Assembly (NCBI RefSeq): GCF_001548095.1
Contig: NZ_AP014815.1
Span: 1,239,656-1,303,655 of the forward strand
Source of the DNA: Geminocystis sp. NIES-3708
Lineage (GTDB): Bacteria; Cyanobacteriota; Cyanobacteriia; Cyanobacteriales; Cyanobacteriaceae
DNA: 64,000 nt
Direction of reading: 5' to 3'
Part shown: positions 57,085 through 64,000 of the stretch, in pieces
How the letters are laid out: each line of letters opens with the position of its first letter
How positions within the stretch are numbered: the first letter of the stretch is position 1
The notes under the pieces: generated by a model
Told to the model about the DNA's origin: nothing
The model's input: only the letters and a program-made list of their open reading frames with translations
Database searches by the model: none
Position numbers and translations under genes: made by a program

Positions 57085-57684
57085 ATGAAATATACTTATA
57101 TTTTATTTAATAAACCTTATAACGTACTATGTCAATTTACTGATGATAGTCCTCATAATCTTAGTCGAGAAACTTTAAAAAATTATATTAATATACCTAA
57201 TATTTATTCTGTAGGACGTTTAGATCTTGATAGTGAAGGGTTATTATTATTAACTGATAATCCAAGAGTAAAACATCGATTGTGTGAGCCTAGTTTTGCT
57301 CATCCACGCACCTATTGGAGTCAAGTAGAGAATATTCCTAACTCTAAAGCCTTACATGACTTACAACAAGGGGTTATTATTCAAGGCAAAAAAACAAAAA
57401 AAGCAATGGTAAATATAATAATAGAAGAGCCAAAATTACCCCCTCGTAATCCCCCTATCCGTTATCGGCGAGAAATTTCTACTTCATGGATAGAATTAAC
57501 CTTAACGGAGGGGCGTAATCGTCAAGTAAGAAAAATGACAGCAGCAGTAGGACATCCTACCTTAAGATTAATTAGAGTAAAAATAGGTATTGATTCTCAC
57601 CATCAATTAACTTTAACAGGATTAGCTCCTGGACAATGGCGAGAATTAAATGCTATAGAGCAAAAAAGCCTCGAAAAACTATAG
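57085..57684 (+). CDS. rRNA pseudouridine synthase, RluE/RsuA family
   Basis: A 199-residue pseudouridine synthase without an S4 domain, as in RluE. The catalytic loop GRLDLDSEGLLLLTDN holds the active Asp. A second conserved segment is LTEGRNRQVRKMTAAVGHPTLRLIR. By analogy it modifies 23S rRNA. Confidence 0.92.
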   Translation: MKYTYILFNKPYNVLCQFTDDSPHNLSRETLKNYINIPNIYSVGRLDLDSEGLLLLTDNPRVKHRLCEPSFAHPRTYWSQVENIPNSKALHDLQQGVIIQGKKTKKAMVNIIIEEPKLPPRNPPIRYRREISTSWIELTLTEGRNRQVRKMTAAVGHPTLRLIRVKIGIDSHHQLTLTGLAPGQWRELNAIEQKSLEKL

Positions 57685-57808
57685 TTGATATTCACTGTAT
57701 AAATCTTCAATTCTTATTTATTGCACATTTTTAAAAATATAATCCATTGTTAATTATCAATTATTAGATGCTATATTTTGAAAAGTCTATTTGTATAACT
57801 AAATTTTT

Positions 57809-58336
57809 ATGAAAATTATTGACTCTAAAGGTCGTTTATTCGGTAAAGTAAACATTTTAGATTTAGGTGCGATCACGGTTATTTTATTAGTCTTAATTGG
57901 TATTTTTATTATACCTGGTCCTCAAGGTTCGATCGCCCAAGTGGGAAATACTGCCACCGATACTATTGAATTAAACTTATTAGTAAGAGGTTTAAGTGTT
58001 AAAGATCCTGACAGTTTACTCAATGAATTTAATCAAAAAGCGAATATAAATATTATTGTACGAAATGAACCTGCTGGTCAATTAACTATTGATTCTGCTG
58101 AAAGATTACCAAACTATGTCATTGTTCCTCAACCTGATGGTAGTGTAAAAGCATTACTAGATCCTCGTCCTGAAACTTTTAGTATTGATATGATGTTATT
58201 AATGACAGGAAAAGGACAAATGACAAAAGATGGTGCAATATTAGCTAATCAAAAAATTAAAATTGGTACAGTATTAGAACTCGATGGTACTAATTATAAT
58301 TTTAGAGGTAGCGTTATCGGAGTCAATAAAAGATAA
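57809..58336 (+). CDS. DUF4330 membrane-anchored protein
   Basis: A 175-residue protein with one N-terminal helix (about 18-38; GAITVILLVLIGIFIIPGP) and an extracytoplasmic beta-rich domain. The opening IIDSKGRLFGKVNILDL is characteristic of DUF4330. Function unknown. Confidence 0.87.
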   Translation: MKIIDSKGRLFGKVNILDLGAITVILLVLIGIFIIPGPQGSIAQVGNTATDTIELNLLVRGLSVKDPDSLLNEFNQKANINIIVRNEPAGQLTIDSAERLPNYVIVPQPDGSVKALLDPRPETFSIDMMLLMTGKGQMTKDGAILANQKIKIGTVLELDGTNYNFRGSVIGVNKR

Positions 58337-58340
58337 TTAG

Positions 58341-58404
58341 GGTATGATGAAAAAGTTTTTTGGTGAGGGTAAGAGTGAGGATTTAAGAGAAATACTTATA
58401 AATC
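58341..58404 (+). repeat. Dispersed repeat, copy A
   Basis: Its core, TGATGAAAAAGTTTTTTGGT then GAGGGTAAGAG, recurs almost unchanged at 61067-61125 (copy B) and in weaker form at 62756-62812 (copy C); all end AATACTTATAAAT. A 38-codon ATG frame (58344-58460) begins in it and partly persists in copy B. Confidence 0.75.
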
Positions 58405-58489
58405 ATGATTTCTATAGTTATTACTTTAGAGATTTAGATGTAAAAAAAGCATTAAAATAATGCGAATAATAATTTTAATCGATAAATCT

Positions 58490-58534
58490 GTATAAAAACA
58501 TACCTTTACCTAGAAACTCTGATGACAATATAAT
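58490..58534 (+). promoter_or_regulatory. NtcA-type activator site and -10 box for narB
   Basis: GTATAAAAACATAC (58490-58503) is an exact GTA-N8-TAC NtcA palindrome. A TATAAT (58529-58534, fits TA-N3-T) follows 25 bases later, close to the 22-24 usual for NtcA-activated promoters. The narB ATG is 90 bases downstream of the site. Confidence 0.75.
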
Positions 58535-58593
58535 TTTGAATTAAACATAAATTATTCTGATTCTGCATTGTTCATTACAATATTTCCCCGATA

Positions 58594-60741
58594 ATGAGTA
58601 AAAAAATTACTACGGTTTGCCCTTATTGTGGCGTTGGTTGTGGGTTGGAAGTTCAACCACCCTCATCGGGTAAAACTACTAATGGTGACTCCCTCGGTAA
58701 TCCTATCTGGAAGGTAATGGGCGATCGCAATCATCCTTCAAGTTTAGGAAAAGTCTGCGTAAAAGGGGCGACTGTCACCGAAGCAATGCACAAAAATCGC
58801 CTTGAATATCCTTTATATAGAGAAACATTAGAGCAAGAGTTTCATCAAATAACATGGGAAGAAGCCTATAATTTGATTGTTAATCGTATCAATACCGTAA
58901 GAGAAACTATGGGCGTTGACGGTATTTGTATTTATGGTTCAGGACAATTTCAAACAGAAGACTACTATATCGCTCAAAAATTGATAAAAGGGTGTTTAGG
59001 CACAAATAATTTTGATGCTAACTCTCGTTTATGTATGTCTTCCGCCGTTTCAGGTTATATTGGTAGTTTTGGTGCTGATGGTCCACCTTGTATCTATGAA
59101 GACTTAGAATTGACAGACTGTGCTTTTTTAGTTGGTACAAATACTGCCGAATGTCATCCCATCGTTTTTAACCGTTTAAGAGCATATCACAAGAAAAATG
59201 ACCATGTTAAAATAATTGTAGTTGATCCTCGTGGTACTGCTACCGCTGATGTTGCTGATCTCCATTTAGCTATTAATCTGGGTACAGATATTGATTTATT
59301 TAACGGTATCGCCTATTTACTTTTACAACGCAATGCCCTTGATTATGATTTTATTGAGCAACATACTAATTATTTTAATGACTTTAAAGACGTTATTTTA
59401 CAATATCCCCCCGAATTAGTTGCCAAAAAATGCGGTATTACCGTGGAAGACTTGAAAACTTGTGCTAATTATTGGGCAGAGTCAAAAAAAGTATTATCCT
59501 TATTTTCTATGGGTTTAAATCAGTCTTCTGAAGGCACTGCAAAAGTTAGAGGCTTGATTAATTTGCACCTGATGACGGGTAAAATGGGTGTTGAAGGCAG
59601 TGGTGCATTTTCTTTAACAGGGCAACCTAATGCCATGGGAGGCAGAGAAGCGGGAGGTTTAGCTCAACTTTTACCGGGGTATCGTAGTGTTTTAAACCCT
59701 TACCATCGAGCAGAAATCGAGGGATTCTGGAGTTTACCTCAAGGCTCAGTGGATGATAGAGTAGGTAAAACTGTATGGGAAATGATTACTGGTTTAGAAA
59801 CAGAAGAAGTTGGAATATTTTGGGTTGCGGCTACAAATCCCGTTGTTAGTATGCCTGATTTAGAACGTACTAAAAAAGCATTATTGAAGTCGCCTTTTAC
59901 GGTTTATCAAGATGCCTATTATCCCACCGAAACCGCCTATTATGCCCATTTAGTTTTACCTGCGGCTCAATGGAGCGAAAAAGCTGGTACAATGACTAAT
60001 TCTGAACGGGTTGTGACTTATTGTCCACAATTTAGTAAGCCACCAGGAGAAGCAAAAGCCGATTGGGAAATTTTTGCTGAAGTTGGTAGAAGGTTAGGCT
60101 TTGAAAAGTACTTTAATTTTACTGATTCTTCACAAGTTTATCAAGAATTTTCTCGTTTAACGGCTAATCGCCCTTGTGATGTATCTGGTATAACCCACGA
60201 ACTATTATTAGAATATGGAGCTATACAATGGCCTTTTCCCCATGGAAGTAATCCAGAAAATCGTTATGGTAGAAGACTGTACACTGATTTTAAATTTTAT
60301 ACTGATAACAATAAAGCTAACTTTTCAGCATATCATAGTCAAGGTTTAGCCGAACCACCCAACCCTGATTATCCTTTTGTGTTAACTATCGGGCGATTAT
60401 ATGGCCATTGGCACACGATGACACGGACTGGTAGAATTGACAAAATAGTAAAAATGCACCCTGAGCCGTTTTTAGAAATTCACCCTAAAGACGCACATCA
60501 ACTTAATTTAGAAGATGATGATTTTGTTACGGTAACATCCTTGCGAGGAGAAGCTAAATTTAAGGTCAAAGTTACTAAGGCGATCGCACCTAAAACAGTA
60601 TTTGTCCCCATGCACTGGGGTTTTTTATGGGCAGATAATGCCGAGGCTAATAGTCTAACACATCCACAAGCCTGTCCTATTTCTAAGCAACCAGAATTAA
60701 AAGCCTGTGCCGTAAAATTAACTAAGTTTTACGATATATGA
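58594..60741 (+). CDS. narB: Ferredoxin-dependent assimilatory nitrate reductase
   Basis: A 715-residue molybdopterin enzyme that reduces nitrate to nitrite with electrons from photosynthetic ferredoxin. An N-terminal [4Fe-4S] motif (CPYCGVGCGLEV, then GKVCVKG) precedes the bis-MGD domains (PVVSMPDLERTKKALL, HWHTMTRTGR, MHWGFLWADNAEANSLTHP). It lacks the C-terminal flavin/Fe-S extension of NasA. The upstream NtcA site fits nitrogen control. nirA and nrt genes are not in the window. Confidence 0.96.
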   Translation: MSKKITTVCPYCGVGCGLEVQPPSSGKTTNGDSLGNPIWKVMGDRNHPSSLGKVCVKGATVTEAMHKNRLEYPLYRETLEQEFHQITWEEAYNLIVNRINTVRETMGVDGICIYGSGQFQTEDYYIAQKLIKGCLGTNNFDANSRLCMSSAVSGYIGSFGADGPPCIYEDLELTDCAFLVGTNTAECHPIVFNRLRAYHKKNDHVKIIVVDPRGTATADVADLHLAINLGTDIDLFNGIAYLLLQRNALDYDFIEQHTNYFNDFKDVILQYPPELVAKKCGITVEDLKTCANYWAESKKVLSLFSMGLNQSSEGTAKVRGLINLHLMTGKMGVEGSGAFSLTGQPNAMGGREAGGLAQLLPGYRSVLNPYHRAEIEGFWSLPQGSVDDRVGKTVWEMITGLETEEVGIFWVAATNPVVSMPDLERTKKALLKSPFTVYQDAYYPTETAYYAHLVLPAAQWSEKAGTMTNSERVVTYCPQFSKPPGEAKADWEIFAEVGRRLGFEKYFNFTDSSQVYQEFSRLTANRPCDVSGITHELLLEYGAIQWPFPHGSNPENRYGRRLYTDFKFYTDNNKANFSAYHSQGLAEPPNPDYPFVLTIGRLYGHWHTMTRTGRIDKIVKMHPEPFLEIHPKDAHQLNLEDDDFVTVTSLRGEAKFKVKVTKAIAPKTVFVPMHWGFLWADNAEANSLTHPQACPISKQPELKACAVKLTKFYDI

Positions 60742-60822
60742 AGTTTTCCTCATATTCTTTTAGATGATTAGTATAATTTTATACAGAATAATTCTGAATA
60801 TGTAGCAACTAGGAGAAGGATT

Positions 60823-61050
60823 ATGGATTATTTAACATGGGAAGAAGAAGAAGCACAGATATATAAACAGGGTACGCCAGTGGTATTAAAGAAACAAGAA
60901 GGGCAAATTTATTTTATACAAGAATATGATCCCATGTTAGTACCACCTATTTGGTTAAAAAATTATCCTAAGCCTTGTTATCCAGAAGAATTAAGAATAT
61001 TATCTAATTTGTTTTGCTTTTTACCAACAAAAGAATTACAAGCGGCATAG
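60823..61050 (+). CDS. Small hypothetical protein downstream of narB
   Basis: A 75-residue soluble protein (MDYLTWEEEEAQIY start) with a Pro/Tyr-rich middle (PPIWLKNYPKPCYPEE). The strong site AGGAGAAGG lies just before the ATG, so translation is likely. It is 81 bases from narB on the same strand, and both are enclosed between repeat copies A and B. A link to nitrate assimilation is an inference from position. Confidence 0.7.
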   Translation: MDYLTWEEEEAQIYKQGTPVVLKKQEGQIYFIQEYDPMLVPPIWLKNYPKPCYPEELRILSNLFCFLPTKELQAA

Positions 61051-61066
61051 TCTTAATCCTAATTCG

Positions 61067-61125
61067 AGTGTGATGAAAAGTTTTTTTGGTGAGGGTAGGA
61101 GATGGAAGAAAATACTTATAAATAT
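61067..61125 (+). repeat. Dispersed repeat, copy B
   Basis: Nearly identical to copy A over its first 31 bases (two mismatches), then shorter by a few bases before the shared AATACTTATAAAT end. It closes the narB block on the right. Confidence 0.75.
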
Positions 61126-61163
61126 ATTTGTCTCAATATCGTAATTAAATACGGCAATACTTT

Positions 61164-61493
61164 ATGTCCATTTTATCCATTGAATCGAGTTTTATTCAGA
61201 TAAGAGACTATATAGAATATCCGTCTTTAGGTATTTTAAGTAAGGTTTTACTCAAAGATTGTAACTGTCAATATACACTTTTTTGTTTAGCCGAAGGAAC
61301 GAAAATTTCTGAGCATACAGCTAATCGTAACGCTATTATTAATGTTTTAGAAGGAGAGGGGTTATTAATCCTTGAAGAAAAAAAAATTACTCTAATACAG
61401 GGAATATTCGCAGTTATACCAAGTAACGCACCTCATAGCCTTCATGCCCATACAAACTTGAGTTTTTTACTGACGTTGTCAGCTAATTCTTAG
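61164..61493 (+). CDS. Cupin-domain protein
   Basis: A 109-residue single-cupin protein. Motif 1 is degenerate (CLAEGTKISEHTANRNAIINVLEGEG) with one His; motif 2 has PSNAPHSLHAH. The metal ligands appear partly kept, so it may bind a metal or a small ligand. It lies between narB's partner and the glycosyltransferase, all on the plus strand. Confidence 0.82.
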   Translation: MSILSIESSFIQIRDYIEYPSLGILSKVLLKDCNCQYTLFCLAEGTKISEHTANRNAIINVLEGEGLLILEEKKITLIQGIFAVIPSNAPHSLHAHTNLSFLLTLSANS

Positions 61494-61571
61494 TCATTAA
61501 ACCCACTATTCATAATAATTGACTCTAAAAGTTTTATAATTTGATGTGCTATTAATTCCCTTCTTATTTTC

Positions 61572-62747
61572 ATGACTTTAGACGGTTTAACTTCCACCCC
61601 TACTGATAATTTAAGCATTTATCCTCATCACGACAGTATATTATTATCTTTAATTATTCCTACCTATAAGGAAAGTGGCAATATTAGCAGTTTGCTCAAC
61701 AAATTAACGGCATTATTAGATGATATTATGCCTCATAAATATGAATTAATTGTCGTTGATGATGATAGTCCTGATTTTACATGGAAAATAGCTTTAGCCT
61801 TAACCGCAGATTACCCTCAATTAAAAGTAATACGGCGCACAGAAGAAAAAGGATTATCCACTGCTGTGATTAGAGGTTGGCAAGTGGCAAGAGGGGAAAT
61901 TTTAGGAGTAATAGATGCCGATTTACAACATCCACCAGAAACATTAATTAATCTTTGGGCAGAAATTGAAAAAGGAGCAGATTTAGCCGTAGCTAGTCGT
62001 CATGTAGAAGGGGGAGGAGTAAGTGATTGGAGTGTTATTCGTCGTTTTTTATCTCGTGGGGCACAGACTTTAGGATTAATTATATTACCAAATGTAATAG
62101 GAAAGGTATCTGATCCCATGAGTGGTTATTTTTTGGTGCGTCGTCGATGTTTAATTGGTTGCACCCTTAGCCCTTTAGGATACAAAATCTTAATAGAAGT
62201 ATTAGGTAGAGGAAAAATAGGTTGGATTGGGGAAGTTGGCTATGTATTTCAAGAGCGTCAAGAAGGTGAAAGTAAAGTCACAAAAACACAGTATATTGAC
62301 TATATCCGTCATTTAATTCGTTTGCGCTTATCTTTATGGCAATTTACTCGCTTTATACGTTTTGGAATAGTGGGATTTAGTGGCGTATTTGTAGATATGA
62401 CTGTTTTATATTTATTAAGTGATCCTTCAACTTTAGCTTTACCTTTAACTCGTAGTAAAATTATAGCGGCAGAATTAGCTATTCTAAATAATTTTTTCTG
62501 GAATGATACATGGACATTCAAAGATATTGCTCAGAAACAACCAAGTAAAAGACAAAAATTAAAACGGTTAATTAAGTTTAATATTGTTTGTTTAGGAGGG
62601 TTAATTATTAATGTTTTACTATTAAATTTTTTCTTTAATATCTTTAGTTTAAATCGTTATCTTGCCAATTTTTTAGCCATCGCTGTTGTGACTATTTGGA
62701 ATTTTTGGTTAAACTTAAAACTTAGTTGGAGAAGCACAGATATATAG
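61572..62747 (+). CDS. GT2 glycosyltransferase fused to GtrA membrane domain
   Basis: A 391-residue protein. The N-terminal GT-A domain (about 25-250) resembles dolichol/polyprenyl-phosphate mannose synthase: SLIIPTYKESGNI, DDDSPDFT, DADLQHPP and the SRHVEGGGVSDW loop. The C-terminal GtrA-like domain (about 255-385) has four helices (RFIRFGIVGFSGVFVD, LNNFFWNDTWTF). The fusion makes a lipid-linked sugar and may also help flip it. Confidence 0.9.
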   Translation: MTLDGLTSTPTDNLSIYPHHDSILLSLIIPTYKESGNISSLLNKLTALLDDIMPHKYELIVVDDDSPDFTWKIALALTADYPQLKVIRRTEEKGLSTAVIRGWQVARGEILGVIDADLQHPPETLINLWAEIEKGADLAVASRHVEGGGVSDWSVIRRFLSRGAQTLGLIILPNVIGKVSDPMSGYFLVRRRCLIGCTLSPLGYKILIEVLGRGKIGWIGEVGYVFQERQEGESKVTKTQYIDYIRHLIRLRLSLWQFTRFIRFGIVGFSGVFVDMTVLYLLSDPSTLALPLTRSKIIAAELAILNNFFWNDTWTFKDIAQKQPSKRQKLKRLIKFNIVCLGGLIINVLLLNFFFNIFSLNRYLANFLAIAVVTIWNFWLNLKLSWRSTDI

Positions 62748-62755
62748 TTAATCAA

Positions 62756-62812
62756 GGGTTATTAAAAAAGTTCTTTCGTAAAGATATGAGTTAGGAGAAA
62801 TACTTATAAATA
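62756..62812 (+). repeat. Dispersed repeat, copy C (degenerate)
   Basis: TTATTAAAAAAGTTCTTTCG...GGAGAAATACTTATAAAT aligns with copies A and B, with several substitutions. It sits after the GT2-GtrA gene. Confidence 0.5.
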
Positions 62813-62852
62813 AACACTTTTATATCAATTGTTAATTATTAATTATTACTTA

Positions 62853-64000
62853 TTAAATAGTTAATAAACCCGAAGGATTTACCGAAAGTAAGTCTCTTCT
62901 TTGTAATCCTTCTTGATGAAGAATAGCATTGGCAGACATTAATCCAGTGCTAATTGCCCTTTCCATCAAACCACAAGGAAAAGGCATTTTTACCCAATCT
63001 CCAGCAAACATCAGGTTTTTAATGTGAGTTTCCGTTTCAGGGCGCATTTTAAAACTATTGGGCGGATAACCGGAAAAATTCTTCTGATTAACTAATTGTT
63101 GATGTAAAATATTGGCATCAGCTAATTCTGGTACAATTTCGTATAATTCTTGCACAAAAGTGGCTAAAATTGATTCTTGGGTAGGAAATTCTTTTTCTTT
63201 ATAACAATAAGCGTGTAACTCGACAACGCTTCCTCCTGTTTTCTGTGCCCACGCTTTATATTCTCTTTGAATGCGATGATAAAGGGTTATACTATCCGTT
63301 AATTTGTAGCCTGAAAGAGAAGCGAAATTACTATGTTGCCAATCAAAATCTTTATCTAACCAAAAACGCCCGACAGCAAAAGGATCAGCTAATGCTAAAC
63401 TAGCAACCTGAGTTTTAATGTGGGCAAAATTTTCTCCTTCACCTTCTATCAAATTAAATAGATGTTTTAAGCCATTAACATCCGTTGCCATCACAAAATA
63501 ATCCCCTTCAATTTTTTTCGGTTTACTAACTATGTTGGCATTATCCGCCACTAATTTCACCCTATTGTCTTCAACAGCGATAACTTTGTAAGTATTAAGA
63601 TTTCTTTTTGCAGGAGGGTTGACAACTTTACCATCTTGATCATACATTGCTCCATGACAAGGACATAAAAATTTACCGTCTTCTTGCTTATTTACGATAC
63701 ATCCTTGATGGGTGCAACTCAAAGAAAAGGCTTTATCCGTATTTTTCACTACTGCAAATAATTGATCTCCTGCTCCATAATAGTCATAATGGCTATCTTT
63801 TAATAAAGGATTAACGTCAACCCAAAAAGGCACGTTACTAACATTTTCACCTTCATAATATTCTATTGATATAATGCGATCGCCACCATAATTAATTTTA
63901 CTAATATTGGCTTCCGTAATGATTTTACCACCATTTTTAGTGATATTATTGGCAATAGGATTAACTAAACTTGTACCCATATCATCCACCGTACCATTAA
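62853..64000 (-). CDS. FAD-dependent oxidoreductase with inserted Rieske [2Fe-2S] domain (5' truncated by window)
   Basis: The frame is open through the right edge of the window, so the N-terminal FAD-binding part lies outside. Visible: a Rieske domain with CTHQGC and CPCHG (cluster ligands two Cys and two His) inserted in an amine-oxidase/desaturase-like fold, and a C-terminal FAD segment FAGDWVKMPFPCGLMERAI. This layout resembles carotenoid desaturase/methyltransferase-type enzymes (CrtU/CruE family) and related cyanobacterial FAD/Rieske proteins. The CrtU/CruE comparison is from memory and tentative. Confidence 0.8.
   Translation of the reverse strand, partial: NGTVDDMGTSLVNPIANNITKNGGKIITEANISKINYGGDRIISIEYYEGENVSNVPFWVDVNPLLKDSHYDYYGAGDQLFAVVKNTDKAFSLSCTHQGCIVNKQEDGKFLCPCHGAMYDQDGKVVNPPAKRNLNTYKVIAVEDNRVKLVADNANIVSKPKKIEGDYFVMATDVNGLKHLFNLIEGEGENFAHIKTQVASLALADPFAVGRFWLDKDFDWQHSNFASLSGYKLTDSITLYHRIQREYKAWAQKTGGSVVELHAYCYKEKEFPTQESILATFVQELYEIVPELADANILHQQLVNQKNFSGYPPNSFKMRPETETHIKNLMFAGDWVKMPFPCGLMERAISTGLMSANAILHQEGLQRRDLLSVNPSGLLTI

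Overview
The window is a stretch of chromosome from an AT-rich cyanobacterium, most likely a unicellular Cyanobacterium/Geminocystis-like chroococcalean (lineage inferred, not proven). Support comes from many GCGATCGC (HIP1) octamers, a narB-type ferredoxin nitrate reductase behind an NtcA-like site, cyanobacterial families (DUF1816, DUF4330, DUF5331, HpsJ-like, cyanoexosortase, ComFB-like), and a cobalamin gene block of the mixed type found in cyanobacteria. There is one tRNA gene (Glu), no rRNA, no CRISPR array, no intact transposase and no prophage.

Layout. 1-5.8 kb: 3' part of a giant CheA-type multi-Hpt hybrid kinase. 5.9-6.1 kb: tRNA-Glu with clear promoter and terminator. 6.3-9.5 kb: recA, a Nudix hydrolase and argH on the minus strand. 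9.7-15.4 kb: HtrA-like protease and a group 2-type sigma factor (plus), then minus-strand small membrane proteins, a CPBP membrane protease and a cytosolic papain-like protease with a TerB-like domain and a very long Asp/Glu tail. 15.5-21.9 kb: cobalamin block, with cobG-cobH-cobI and cbiG-cobJ on the minus strand behind a cobalamin riboswitch, and cobL/cobK alongside. 22-24 kb: argJ and infC. 24.2-26.6 kb: LivH-type permease, NfeD and a stomatin-like SPFH protein.

26.6-31 kb is an accessory or decaying zone around htpG. It holds a Uma2 remnant, an antitoxin with a frame-broken RelE toxin, an orphan ORF, and two relic copies of the htpG 3' end that bracket these small cassettes. 31.2-37.2 kb: ComFB-like protein, a CtaA-like copper ATPase, an FHA protein, an unknown protein built of three related repeats, and a pentapeptide-repeat protein. 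37.3-39.9 kb: hisH, rlmB, DUF1816 and a diheme cytochrome c. 40.0-40.4 kb: a likely IS200/IS605-type remnant. 40.4-43.3 kb: MoxR ATPase, exosortase and HpsJ-like protein. 43.4-49.8 kb: CHAT-domain protein, rpoZ with an overlapping secreted-protein gene, a dynamin-like GTPase, a DppC-type permease and DUF5331. 49.9-57.7 kb: AI-2E family transporter, TerC, YqgF-like nuclease, dxs, alpha/beta hydrolase, DUF2079 and an RluE-like pseudouridine synthase. 57.8-64 kb: DUF4330, narB plus a small partner-like gene bracketed by a dispersed repeat, cupin, GT2-GtrA glycosyltransferase, and a truncated FAD/Rieske oxidoreductase running off the end.

How the parts connect. The cobalamin genes are co-transcribed by overlap (8 bp and 4 bp) and controlled by B12 sensing at a TTG-start cobG. 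narB is probably switched by nitrogen status. The NfeD/SPFH pair and the exosortase/HpsJ pair are recognised two-gene systems. The most unusual signals are gene cassettes bracketed by relics of a neighbouring gene's 3' end, a toxin gene apparently broken by a 2-nt slippage, a papain-TerB-polyacidic protein beside a CPBP protease and hidden mini-proteins, and the three-repeat unknown protein between FHA and pentapeptide proteins.
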